Source of the DNA: Berberis thunbergii
Lineage: Eukaryota; Streptophyta; Magnoliopsida; Ranunculales; Berberidaceae
NCBI GenBank assembly: GCA_003290165.1
Contig: QNQO01000226.1
Location: 434,001-498,000, forward strand
DNA length: 64,000 bases
Direction: 5' to 3'
Below, one piece after another: positions 20,145 to 30,931 of this stretch. Both the position numbers and the translations under genes were made by a program. Within the stretch, counting starts at the first letter, position 1; each line of letters begins with the position of its first letter. Under the pieces are notes generated by a model, which did not search any database, was not told the DNA's origin, and was given only the letters and a program-made list of their open reading frames with translations.

Positions 20145-21933
20145 ATGACTTCTTTGATTACAAGAAAACGTAGGTCCGTAATTGTTGCTGATAGTAGTTC
20201 GGTCTCCGCTCCTCCGCCCAACGTAGCTCATTCCGCCATTAATGCTCCCGCTACAAGGGTTGCTTCTATCAGTACTCCACTAGCACATGGATCAAATGTT
20301 TCGATAGTTGATCAATCTTCATCGTCTGGATTAGTTCCTCAAGTTCTCACTCGACGAAGCGCCAAATGAACAAACCGTCGATCAGCGGCTCCTGACACTC
20401 GAGACTGTAACCATGATCGGGGATGTAAACCCCTCCCCCCAAGGAGATGGAGATCTCCCTAGAGATAATAAACTTAAGTTTTCCTCATCATATTCGGCAA
20501 ATTGATTTTTTTTTTTACAACAACAAAGAAAACGAGGGGGCCATGTAGACAACTAAAATCCCAAAGGATCTCACGAACCACTAACACACGCATTCCCGTA
20601 GTGTGGGATCCTAGTCATCATCGCTCGCAATCGGCGAAGATTAATAGCTTGTTGGTGCATGACATCGGTGCAATCATTCGCAACCATTGCCCGATGACAT
20701 CCTCATCTTGGAGTGAGATCAAGCCCGAGACGCAGGCCGAGGTGTTGGGCGCGCTCACAATAAGTTTTAGCTATTCATCTCATCCTTTAATAATTAAAAT
20801 CTTTATAATGCAGATAGTTTTGAAGGTTTTGCATATTTATGCTTGTATTTTTACATGATTTGGTATAACTTATCTCTTTGGGCCTTAATATTCTCTAATA
20901 AATATTATTTAAAATTTTAGGTTAACTTTGAGTTTGACATGAATGATCCAAACATTCATGAATATATCACTGGTATGTGCGTGGATCGATACAGGAATTG
21001 GAAGCATGATTTCCACCGATACTTCCAAACGTTTTTTTGATGTGGATAGTGTTAAGGCACAACCCCCAATCGAATTGGAGCATAGGCCTGATGAGTGGGT
21101 GTGGTTGTGCGATCATTTTCGAACTCCCACATTTCTTGTAAGCATTAACGTTTTATTTAATTAAAGTAAATATACTTATTTTTATATATGTAATATTGCA
21201 TATGTTTAATATATATTTTGAATAATTAAACAGAAAAGATCTGAGGCAAACAAGGTGAACCGATGTCAAAAGAAAATTTTACATCACTCTGGTTCATTGC
21301 CCTTCTCTTACAGGGTGGAGGAACGACGTCTAGTAAGTGAAGTCATATGTTTCATTTCATTATTTTATTTTTAGTCAATACATTCAATTAAATGTTTATA
21401 TTAGTTGGTTTATTATTTTAACAATGTTTTGTAGGAGGGTTCAAAATTCCCAGAAATCGACATGTTCAAGGATGTTTATGCACTACCTGGCAATGAGGTG
21501 GCCGTGAAGTTGCATGTAAGTTTTATTCTTTGCATTTTTTGCATGTTGTCACTTCTGTTGTTTTAAAAGTTATTAATTTTTAATAATTTTTGTAATCAAG
21601 GAAACGATGGTGGAAAGGCGGAATGCCTACATGGAGTGAGTGGCCTCGCAGCATCCTCCGGGAACTCCGTTAGAACAGCTCACAATGGACGATCCTGATG
21701 CATGATTACATATTTTGACGGAGACATTGGAATCGCTAGGTCCAAGACCCGGAAAGATTGTTCGGGGGATGGGAAAAGCTAAAGTTCGTGAGGTCAACAC
21801 CTCATCTTCAGATTCGCAGCGGTCAGTCGGAATCGTTTCATCATTACAGTCAAAAGTGGAGGGATTACAGAATGAGTTAAATGTTGCCAAAGCACGTCAG
21901 GCGGAAAGGGAGGCCTTGGAGGGGAAACGATAA
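20145..21933 (+). pseudogene. Ptta/En/Spm-type (Transposase_24-like) protein, CACTA-B
   Basis: Exons read by eye. 20145-20366 begins MTSLITRKRRSVIV. A frame-shifted continuation carries ETVTMIGDVNPS. From about 20528: RGPCRQLKSQRISR, then VHDIGAIIRNHCPM. 20921-21138 carries VNFEFDMNDPNIHEY and HRYFQTF, broken by an extra T in an eight-T run. 21235-21332 carries the family signature KRSEANKVNRCQKK. 21435-21516 and 21600 onward end in a coiled-coil-like tail (SSLQSKVEGLQNELN). In-frame stops and shifts at about 20367, 20500, 21030 and 21640 mark decay. In related elements this protein accompanies the TNP2 transposase; its exact role is not settled. Confidence 0.75.
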
Positions 21934-22259
21934 GCACAAGAGACAACTAGGTGAAGTATGTTATTAGGGGCTCTCTGGCAGTCAGAGATTAATTTGTCGA
22001 GCCTCCTACTACTGTCGACAAACCATCATCAGCCACCACACCCCTAAAAAATGTACTGATGTGTTTTTTAATTTGTAACTATACAGCACGGTTTAAAATT
22101 TTTAATTTGTAATGGATACATTATTAATTTGTAAAGTTAATAGTATTTAAATAAATTAGCAAAACCTTTCTATGCGTGAGACGATTCAATTAATAAATAT
22201 TTTAAATTTAGTTAAAATAAATATTTGAATTAAAAGATTTCAAAATTATTAAACAGAAC

Positions 22260-22745
22260 TTTAAGCGACAAAAATTTTCGTCGCATAAGAATAGATCAAG
22301 TGTGTTTGGATCGACGGAACCTGTGTGACAACATTAGAGTGATGAATATTGTTGTCGCGTAAAGAATATCTTGCGCGATGAAAGGTTCGTCACCATTGAG
22401 TTAAGCCGACAAAGTCTAACGCGACAAAAGGGATCGTCACGATTGAGTTATGCCGACAAAGTTTAATGCGACGAAATGGTTAATCGCGTATGTATATTTT
22501 GCACGAAGAACAATTCTATTTCTTGCGACGAAATTAGTGTCGCGCAAAACAGTATTACTTGACACACCCTTTTGCAACGATATTTGGTGTCATCGCGCAA
22601 AAGGATTTTGTAGCGACGGTGATTTATTTTCGTCGCACAAAGACTTGCGAGACAGAGCTATGGCGACAACCTTTGCGCGACTAATATTTTGTCGCCCAAT
22701 ATTTATGGCGACGAAATGTTGTCTATAACGACAATTTTGACTACG
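22260..22745. repeat. Subterminal repeats of CACTA-B
   Basis: More than ten short blocks on the theme GCGACGAAA / TTTCGTCGC in both orientations, for example around 22267, 22390, 22425, 22465, 22525 and 22630, with an about 60-bp direct repeat near 22410/22452 (CCGACAAAGT-TAA-GCGAC). Subterminal arrays are where CACTA binding proteins dock in known elements. Confidence 0.75.
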
Positions 22746-22771
22746 CCCCTAAAGGCATTTTTTTTATAGTG

Positions 22772-23856
22772 GGTCTAATTAAAATCATAAACACATTTCG
22801 GTGAAAATTATAGGACCAAAATTAAACCCTCCTATATTTCGTAGCCTCGCTGCCACCCTCCCATTCCTCCTCATTCCTCCATTATCTTCCTCTTTCCTCC
22901 TCTATTTCGCCACCCAAATTCATAATTAACCCACAACAACCTTGCAACTGTTCCACAACAATGGAAGAAGAGAGAGAAACTGGTTTGAGAAGAAAAAACT
23001 CTGCAAATGGAAGGTTTGGTTGTGTGGGGGAAGTGTAGGGGTGAACTGTGAGTCCATTTTTTTATTCCATAGTGCAGCAAACTGAATTCATCCAGTGTTC
23101 CTTTTTTGTTTTCCTCTATTATTGATTTTTTAAAAAAAAAGCAAATTTGGTCCCCTACTTATAATGATAGGAAAACAAATAGAGTTTTTTTTTTTTTTTT
23201 TAAAACTAAGTTGTTTCCCACTTCATTCAGCAGAAAATGTGAATGCCGAATTACCCAATGAAATGAACTCAAAGCAAAACGGAATCAAGAAAAATAGAAA
23301 TGTTGGATCTCGAAATAGTGCAACACCAAAGAAAGAGAGTGCTGTAAAGAAATTAAAGACAAACAACCCGGGATCAGTGAGTACATATTTGCACTTTTGC
23401 TCCCCACACACATCATGTTGTTTATTGATCTATTACTCATAGGGTTGTCTACACAGCGAGGAAAGGGGCGGGCGAGGGGTGCAGCCGTTCACTCTCTTGA
23501 GATGTGTGAAAGTGCTTCGAGATATACACTTCATGCATCTCGAGGAAAATGAACGGTTTCACCCCCCTCCCTAACCCGTTTCCTGGTCATTTAGAATTTC
23601 CCATTACTCACTCATTCAACTGTTGAATTAGACCCCAATTATGCTCTCAAAAGCACGAGTTGAAATTAGAGTCCAAATTTTTTTTTCCCGGGGTTGTTGC
23701 GGACGCAGGGTTGTTATAGGTTAATTATGGATTTAGGTGGTGAAATAGAGGAGGAAAAGGTAGTATCTCGCAGGTCCAACCAATGAGGTAGACTGCAAAA
23801 CATAAGAGAAAGGAGGAGGGAGGAGTATCTCACAGGTCCAACCAATTAGGTTATAT
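22772..23856. other. Spacer with inverted repeats, unrecognised coding-like exon and hairpin
   Basis: An imperfect inverted repeat of about 52 bp pairs 22893-22944 with 23706-23758. Inside lies a Lys/Asn-rich open stretch (about 23227-23380, preceded by a CATTCAG acceptor) reading ENVNAELPNEMNSKQNGIKK, which I cannot assign. A second palindrome occupies 23456-23590. Direct repeats GTATCTC(G/A)CAGGTCCAACCAA occur at about 23762 and 23825. The arms may be the ends of a small unclassified DNA transposon. Confidence 0.45.
23456..23590. repeat. Imperfect palindrome of about 135 bp, foldback/MITE-like
   Basis: The left arm has GAGGAAAGGGGCGGGCGAGG then GCCGTTCA. The right arm has TGAACGG then CACCCCCCTCCCTAACCCGT and TTCCTGG. 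The centre is CTTCGAGATATACACTTCATG. The arms pair over about 60 bp with mismatches. Confidence 0.6.
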
Positions 23857-24778
23857 TAGGGGTGGGCATTTAGGATCGAAAATCTGGATTGAACCGACAA
23901 CCGGATCGATCAGGTCGGTTCGGATCGGTTTTAATTAATTATAAAAATTTCGGTTGTAAAAAATCGGCCCGGCCCGAAGTTTCTGGTCCGGGGATTTCCA
24001 TTTCTGAAGCCCGTCGAGTAACCGGCCTGGCCCAATTTAAATAGTTAACTTAATAAATTAACCCGACTAATATTAGGACCCATCTCATTCACTGATGATC
24101 TAAATACCCTAACCTAAGCCACCCATCTCGTTCACAGCAGCACCCATCTCTGCGCCAAGCATCACCGGGCATTGCATCTCCCATTTACTTTTTCAGTTCA
24201 TACCGACCACCACCAACCTTTCCCCATTTCTCAGTTCATCGTCGACCACCAATCTCTCCCCCTTTCTTAGTTCGTTGTCGACCATCAACTTCTCCCATTC
24301 CTTCTTTCTCTGTGTATGTCCCTTCTCTGCTTCAAACACCAACAACCAGTGAAGAGTGGATCTGTCCTTCCAGGCTGAACCTAGATGGAAGGCAACAAAG
24401 GCGTTGGTTACATCCTGACCAGCTAGATCCAGATTCCAAAGTGGCAGATCGCCTCCTGGATGAACTTTGTACTAGTTGGTGATTATAGATATTCCCTTGG
24501 ATTGAAATCCTACAATAAATCTATGTTTCTCTCTTTGTACTAGTTTGTGATAGATTTAATCTCTGTTTCTCTCTTGATCGCCTCCTGGATGAACTTTGTA
24601 CTAGTTGGTGATTATAGATCTAATATCTAATCTCTGTTTCTCTCTTATTAATCTCAGATCTTGATCAGATCTTGGTAAAATCAAATCAGATTTTGGTTAG
24701 ATCAGATCTTTCCGAATTTTTCGGGCCGATTTTTAATTTTTACATTTTGGGCCGATTACTCGTACTTGCTCAGCCCTA
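23857..24778. mobile_element. Non-autonomous hAT element, 922 bp
   Basis: Starts TAGGGGTGGGCA and ends TGCTCAGCCCTA; the inverse of the end matches the start at 10 of 12 positions. An exact 8-bp TSD, GGTTATAT, lies at 23849-23856 and 24779-24786, the size expected for hAT. The interior has no transposase. Subterminal GGTCGGTTCGG-type sequence lies on the left and GGGCCGA on the right, with CACCCATCTC and CGACCACCA repeats and a 126-bp-spaced direct duplication (GCCTCCTGGATGAACTTTG at about 24450 and 24576). Confidence 0.88.
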
Positions 24779-24786
24779 GGTTATAT

Positions 24787-25100
24787 ATAGAATTGGAGGT
24801 GGTCCCAAACCCCGACCATATGATTAGCAAAATAAATGTCCCTGGACCTCTTGGGCATGACCCACATTCCTTTTTGTACTCCATTTTTGCTATTCCATGA
24901 TATTCTCAATTACATAAGATATAATTTAGGAGGATGAGACTTCTGTGGAGTCGTAGTTTCCTCATTGACCTTATCATATCCTTTTTTTTTCCAAGGAAAG
25001 TTGATCTCCTCATCCTATGATTCTGTGTAGGTGTACTTGGCAGACGGGGGGGAGAGTTGGAATTGTACAAACTAAAGTCAAGCTTGGTTTAAGGGCTTTT
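24787..25100. other. Spacer, no feature seen
   Basis: No ORF, repeat or terminal structure recognised. It contains one short poly-T run near 24980. Confidence 0.6.
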
Positions 25101-25877
25101 CTAAACATGGAGGAAACGCGCGAAGAAAGAGAGTGAGTCCTCGAGATGAGCAACAGTGCTCTCTCTCCCTCGCGCATTTTTTCGACGTTTAGAAAAGCTG
25201 TTTACGAATACTTCTACTCCCAAAGTTACCTTCTCATTAGGGTGCAATGCTTTGAACTTCTTAATCACTTCAGCTTTAATATCACAATGCAAGAAACCAT
25301 GGCCTAATACTGAACAATAGTAGCGAAATAATTGTAATATTTCATATTGAAGATGAGCTTTCACAACTTTACCATCCTTACTATCATTGAACTTGACATA
25401 GCTATCGTCTTTGATTGGCTTTTTTGTGTTAATCATGACATGATGAACTTGCATCAAAACATATACTCCATCTTTATGCACCATAGGGTCTACTCGAGAC
25501 ACATGGCCTACCATTTTTGTAATCTTAGCTATATCTGTAGAGTTGTATCTTTCAATAGGAAGGTACTACATCAGTCTAACGCAAAATTCTACGAGGTGAA
25601 AACCATAGTCAACAATGGTAGAGTTTTGGTTCCAAGCCTTGAACGAAATAATGGAGTGTTTCACTACCCAAGGACCATTGTCAAGCACCGTTTGAACTTA
25701 TTTTCTCCTGGAAAATGCAAACCATCCAGTACATTACCCTCACTATGCCATTGAGATACCAGTGAGTCCTAGATTTCTTCTATATCAATCTGCCTCGGTA
25801 TCATTAGTTTGCCTTTGACTGTAAACTTCCATTGGTCCAACACTGAGTCTCACAGATCTTTTAACACAAATAACTCT
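25101..25877 (-). pseudogene. LINE ORF1 fragment (LINE-F), split by the copia insertion
   Basis: Read leftward from 25877. A DUF4283-like stretch has DNGPWVVKHSIISFKAW, then VEFCVRLM, then (25514-25101) TKMVGHVSRVD and the zinc-knuckle-like YCSVLGHGFLHC, where the first cysteine of the CCHC pattern is changed. One frame runs through, with in-frame stops at 25566-25568 (TAG) and near 25702. The upstream part continues beyond the copia element at 58641. Family assignment is by motif order and is moderately secure. Confidence 0.6.
25873..25877. repeat. Copia TSD, left copy (ACTCT)
   Basis: ACTCT precedes the 5' LTR and recurs at 58641-58645 just after the 3' LTR, as expected for a 5-bp integrase-made duplication. 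Confidence 0.95.
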
Positions 25878-26332
25878 TGTTGGACAAATCCAATAATGTG
25901 AGCACACATATGTAATATAATATGTATTGCTATCTTAAAGTGTAGTCCATTTAAATATGTGATCTAATAGGAGTATTGGACTATAAGGTATTAATAAATA
26001 AATGGTGTAAATAAGGTTGTAATTTCTAATTCAATGAGGGGCATAATTGAAAATTCACAGCCTGTAAGTAGAAGGGTTATGACTTATGGGCATTATAAAT
26101 AGGATGGGTCCCCGATTGAGCGTATACGTTGAAACAGAAAAAAATTTGGCATTATCTTCTGTATCCTCTCAACAGAGAACTAAGGGAAACGCTTGAATCA
26201 ATCGGAAGATCCAAACAATCCAAACTCATCACAATCAACGGGGAAATCGCTATGGATCGATCGGGTATGTTTCCATTCTTCTTGTTTCCATTGAATCAAC
26301 AAGAGTCTTAAGTTTTTAGTTTAAATACAACA
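25878..26332 (+). repeat. Copia 5' LTR, 455 bp
   Basis: Begins TGTTGGACAAATCC and ends AATACAACA (TG...CA). It is matched along its length by the 3' LTR apart from the MITE insertion. Confidence 0.95.
26094..26101 (+). promoter_or_regulatory. TATA box in copia 5' LTR
   Basis: TATAAATA about 240 bp before the LTR end, conserved in the 3' LTR at 58400-58407. The likely core promoter, by position. Confidence 0.6.
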
Positions 26333-26334
26333 AT

Positions 26335-26346
26335 TGGTATCAGAGC
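26335..26346 (+). promoter_or_regulatory. Primer binding site (initiator tRNA-Met type)
   Basis: TGGTATCAGAGC starts two bases after the LTR, the usual plant copia PBS complementary to the 3' end of tRNA-iMet. Confidence 0.95.
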
Positions 26347-26349
26347 ATC

Positions 26350-27646
26350 TCTTGTTGATTCAATGTGAAATTCTAAAGAAGAACACGTTTTCCTTCTTTG
26401 ATCCAGTGAAATGCAATTCATCATGGTTATGCACAGTTCCGCACATTGATATGCACTGTTCTGCACAGTGATATGCACTGTTCTAAATAGTGATATGGAT
26501 GTTATGATCATGCGATTCATGGATTGAAATAATATTATGAATAGTGATATGCTTGTTTACAATTGACTGTTATGAATAGTGATTTGACTGAAATAATGAT
26601 AACCTTATTTACAGACCCATTATTTACAGTGATATCATTATTTTAGTGATTATGTTGAAATTATATTCATATTCACTATTAAATCTATATAGATATTGTA
26701 TTCAATGTTTTATTGCAATTGTCTTCACTGTTTTATTGTGAGTGTAATTGTATTTAGTGATTACATTGTAATTGTATTTCCCATTGAAATAGATTACAAT
26801 TTGGATCAAGGTGAAATAGATGTTAAAAAAAAAAAAAAACTATTCACTGTTTATCGTTGACCGCGACTGTTCACTGGTGGGCGGGCTTGGTCACTGTTCA
26901 CTGTTGGGCGGGCTTGGTGATTGTTCACTGTTGGACGGGCCTGGTGACTGTTCACCTGTTGGGCCTGGTGACTGTTCACTGTTGGGCCTGACGACTGTTC
27001 ACTCTTGGGCCTGTTACTGTTGGTAATAATTGGGTCTGTTAGTAAATTTTACTTTGACTATTGGGTCTGATGCTGTTGGTAATAATTGGGCCTGTTCCTG
27101 TTGGTAATATTTTTTTAAATTATTGGGACCTATTTAATTTTTGGCTACATTTTATTTAATTTTAATTTGTATTCAGTTCATACTCCAAATTTATACATAG
27201 TTTATAATTTTGGTTTCATGTATCATTATTGTGTTCCTTATTAAAAAATTTCACAATTTAACTAATAGGTTGCCAAAGCAACCACTGTTAGGAAAATTGG
27301 TTGATTTTAAATAAGTGAGCATGCTACATCCATGTGAAACAATCGGCCCAAAGGAAGATTGTTTTAACCGGATAATCCCTAGTCTTAAATATGTGATAAA
27401 TTTTACTATACCATGCTTTTATTATGTTAATTAGTCCAAAGAAATGCATAATATTAGGCCGGTTTCGTTGTGTACGAAGAGTACCACTTACAGTTTGATA
27501 TTTCTGTCCAAAGACTAAATAACAATGCTGTGCTAGGTATCTTAATATGGGTTTTTTATTTACCTATTGTATGAATTTAAAAGTTTATGCAATTGTATAA
27601 TGATGTGAATATGTTATTTATGTAATTTATTTTCTGTACAGCTATT
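26350..27646 (+). other. Copia untranslated leader with tandem repeats
   Basis: No gene. Short repeats of TGCACTGTTC and ATAGTGATATG lie at 26420-26590. Units of about 25-30 bp built on GACTGTTCACTGTTGGGC(GGG) lie at 26870-27020. The leader ends at the gag ATG (27647). Confidence 0.75.
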
Positions 27647-30181
27647 ATGTCTGCTACTAGTATATCTGCTGGTGTAAATAATATTATCATGCTTAATGGG
27701 ACAAACTTCAAGGACTGAAAAGAGAATGTGTTAATCGTTTTTGGATGTATGGATATGGACTTTGCCTTAAGGATTGAGCACCCTCTTACAGATGCAAGTA
27801 CTCCTGATGCCAGGAAATACTTTGAGAAGTGGGAACGCTCCAATCGCATGAGTCTCATGCTCATCAAGCGAGGTATTCCAGAAGCCTTTAGGGCTGCAAT
27901 ATCCGCAGGGGTGACCAATGCCAGTGAGTTCCTTACTGAACTTGAAAAGCGTTTTGCTAAAAACGATAAAGCTGAAACAAACACGCTTTTAGCTAGCTTG
28001 ATTTCATTGAAGTACAAAGGCAAATGGAACATTAGAGAGTACATCATGGAGATGTCTCATCTTGCTTCAAAACTTAAAGCACTAAAGCTTGAGTTGTCTG
28101 AGGACTTACTCGTGCATCTAGTTTTAATTACACTTCCTCCACAGTATAGTCAGTTTAAGGTCAGTTACAACTGTTAGAAGGAGAAATGGACTCTTAATGA
28201 GCTCATTTCATACTGTGTGCAAGAGGAAAACAATTTAAAACAAGACAGAACGGAAAGTGCTCATTTTGCAAGCACCTCTAAAGATAAAAGCACAAAACGA
28301 AAGAAGGTGAATGAAGCTGCTAAGGGTCCAGCACAAAAGAAACAGAAAGGCAATGAGGGTTGTTTCTTTTGTAAGAAACCTGGACATGTAAAGAAGGAAT
28401 GTACCAAGTATCACGCTTGGCATGCTAAAAAGGGTATGTTTCTTGCTTTGGTCTGTTATGAGGTTAACTTAGCTTCAGTACATAGAAACACTTGGTGGTT
28501 AGATTCCGGTGCTACTACTCACATAAGTGTTTCTATGCAAGGTTGTCTGAGCTACCGAAAGCCAAATGATGTTGAAAGACACATCTTCGTGGGCGATGGA
28601 AAATCGGTAGAAGTGGAAGCAATAGGAAACTTTAGGTTACTCTTAGGAACTGGTTGCTATTTGGAACTGAAAGACACTTTTGTAGTACCGTCATTTAGAC
28701 GAAATTTGGTTTCTATTTCCTTGTTGGACAAATTTGGATATTGTTGTTCATTTGGAAATAATCAATTTAGTCTTTCATTAAATTCCAATATTATTGGTAC
28801 TGGTTCATTAAGCACATTTGATAACCTATATCTTCTTGACACTATTGCCTCATATAATGTAATATTGGATGTGGAATCACGTGGTACTAAACGTAAACGA
28901 AATGAAGGAAATTCATCAAAACTATGGCACAAACGTTTAGGACATATCTCGAAAACGAGAATGGAGAGACTTGTGTCAGATGCCATAATAGATTCTCTTG
29001 ATTTTTCAGACTTTGATGTTTGTATAGAGTGCATCAAGGGCAAACAGACCAAACAAAAGAGATTGGGTGCAAACAGAACTTCAGACGTCTTAGAATTGAT
29101 CCACACAGATATTTGTGGACCATTCCCTTCGGCTTCTTGGAATGGTCAACAATATTTTATATCATTCATAGACGATTACTCACGCTATGGGTACCTTTAT
29201 CTCATTCATGAGAAATCTGAGTCACTGGACATGTTCAAAGCTTTCAAAGCTGAGGTTGATAACCAACTCAACAAACAAATTAAAAGTGTTAGGTCTGACC
29301 GTGGTGGTGAGTATTACGACAGATATGATGGTTCCGGTGAACAACGTCCAGGACCATTTGCTAAATTCCTAGAGGAATGTGGAATCGTCCCACAGTACAC
29401 CATGCCGGGATCACCTAGCATGAATGGTGTAGCTGAAAGACGAAACCGAACTCTTAAGGACATGGTAAGGAGTATGATCAGTCATTCTACCTTACCTGAA
29501 TCACTCTGGGGAGAAGCACTAAAGACTGCAGCTTACATCCTTAATAGAGTACCAACTAAAGCAGCTGCCAAAACACCTTATGAACTTTGGACAGGCAGAA
29601 GACCTAGTCTAAAGCATTTTCACATTTGGGGATGTCCAGCTGAAGCAAGGCCTTATCGGCCGAATGAAAAGAAATTGGACTCCAAAACAGTAAGCAGCTA
29701 CTTCATTCACTACTCTGAGCGATCAAGGGGCTACAAGTTCTATAATCCCACTATTAAGTCCATTTTTGAAACGGGGACATCAACGTTTTTTGAGGATGTC
29801 GAGATTGGGGGGAGAAATAAAGTAAGAGACATTATCTTTGAGGAGGAATCAATTTCGACTCCTACTACTGTTGTTGACAATGTACATGTTCCAATACTTG
29901 TCATTGATCAAGAAATAGGTCTGGAACCTCAACAGGACAATGTTGAACTACTCCCTACTCAAATTGAAGTAAATATTCCAGAAGAACAAACTCAACAACC
30001 TCAAGATCAAATGCCATTAAGAAGATTCACGGGAGAAAAGAGAAGAGCTATTCCGGATGATTATATGGTCTTTCTCGAAGAACATGAGGAAAATGATGGA
30101 TTGGTGGACTATGATCCAATCAACTTCCATCAATCCATGCATGATTCTAACTCTCAAAAGTGGATCGATGCTATGAATGAA
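27647..30181 (+). pseudogene. Copia gag-pol, 5' part (gag, protease, integrase)
   Basis: One frame from the ATG at 27647 to the CACTA border. Gag core: YFEKWERSNRMSLMLIKRG through IREYIMEMSHLASKL. Zinc knuckle [14 protein letters not shown] near 28365. Protease active site [11 protein letters not shown] (28493). Integrase GAG-pre domain [10 protein letters not shown], then [38 protein letters not shown] and an E in [11 protein letters not shown], so the D-D-E triad is visible. Two nonsense codons: TGA at 27716 and TAG at 28175. The frame is cut after MNE at 30181 by the CACTA and resumes at 55656. The product would be processed in cytoplasmic virus-like particles. Confidence 0.92.
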
Positions 30182-30685
30182 CACTACACCAAAAGAGCAG
30201 TTTAGCTACGCCGAGCTGGCCATGGTTCTAAACCGTTGGTGTATTTGCCACGGCCAAAAACCGTAGCTATCCGTACCAACGACTTAAAACCATGGGTAAA
30301 AAACAACCTGACCACGGTTTAAAATCGTTGGTATAGTTGGCACGGTTAAAAACCGTGGCTAATAGTAGCAACGGCTACAGACCGTGGGCATTATTCGCAA
30401 CGGCTCAAAACCGTTGCAACAAAAAAATTTAGCAACGGTTCTAAACCGTGGCTAGATCTAGCAACGGCTCAAAACCGTTGCAATAAGAAAATATAGCAAC
30501 GGTTCTAAACCATGGCTAGATCTAGCAACGACTCCAAACCGTTGCAACAAAAAAAATTTAGCAACGGTTCTAAACCATGGCTAGATTTAGCAACGGCTCA
30601 AAACCGTTGCAAACAAAAATTTAGCAACGGTTTTAAACCGTGGCTAGCTCTAGCAATGGCGCAAAACCGTGGCTACATGAAAAGC
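30182..30685. repeat. CACTA-A left terminus and subterminal repeats
   Basis: The 13-bp terminal repeat is followed by about 480 bp of units of the type GCAACGGTTCTAAACCGTGG and CAACGGCTCAAAACCGTTGC. Many units are palindromic (AACGGTT...AACCGTT). Matching repeats lie at 54470-55007. Confidence 0.92.
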
Positions 30686-30931
30686 TGAAAAAAAAATTGG
30701 GCGGGCTATTTTTGGCGCTCGACCTTCCCCCCATTCGACTTCCATCGACAAAATCGAAGCTCCCCTCCACAAACCCTCCACTTGACATCGTCTCCTTCCC
30801 TGCTCCCTCCCTCAACTTCCCTCCTCCCCTCCGTCCCTGCTCCCTCGACTTTCCTGCTCCTCCATCGACTTCCCTGGACTTCAATCGACTTCCCTTGACT
30901 TCAAAATCGATCAGCCACTGCAACCGAACAG
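30686..30931 (+). promoter_or_regulatory. CT-rich leader exon of CACTA-A
   Basis: Pyrimidine-rich TCGACTTCC repeats run up to CCGAACAG followed by a donor GTACTCG at 30932, directly after the left subterminal array. The layout resembles a first untranslated exon, but no core promoter is recognisable. Confidence 0.4.

Larger units (their letters stand above)
20145..22771 (+). mobile_element. CACTA (En/Spm) element, 3' portion (CACTA-B)
   Basis: Contains a Ptta/En/Spm-type gene remnant, then a zone of subterminal repeats, then the terminus GGCATTTTTTTTATAGTG, whose inverse CACTATAAAAAAAATGCC is a standard CACTA end. The next three bases, GGT, are the likely TSD. No transposase (TNP2-type) sequence is present between the gene remnant and the end. 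Confidence 0.8.

Noticed and set aside
30400..30685. Regular short repeats that superficially resemble a CRISPR array
   Set aside because: Units are palindromic, variable and recur inverted at 54470-55007 next to CACTA termini. They are transposon subterminal repeats in plant DNA.
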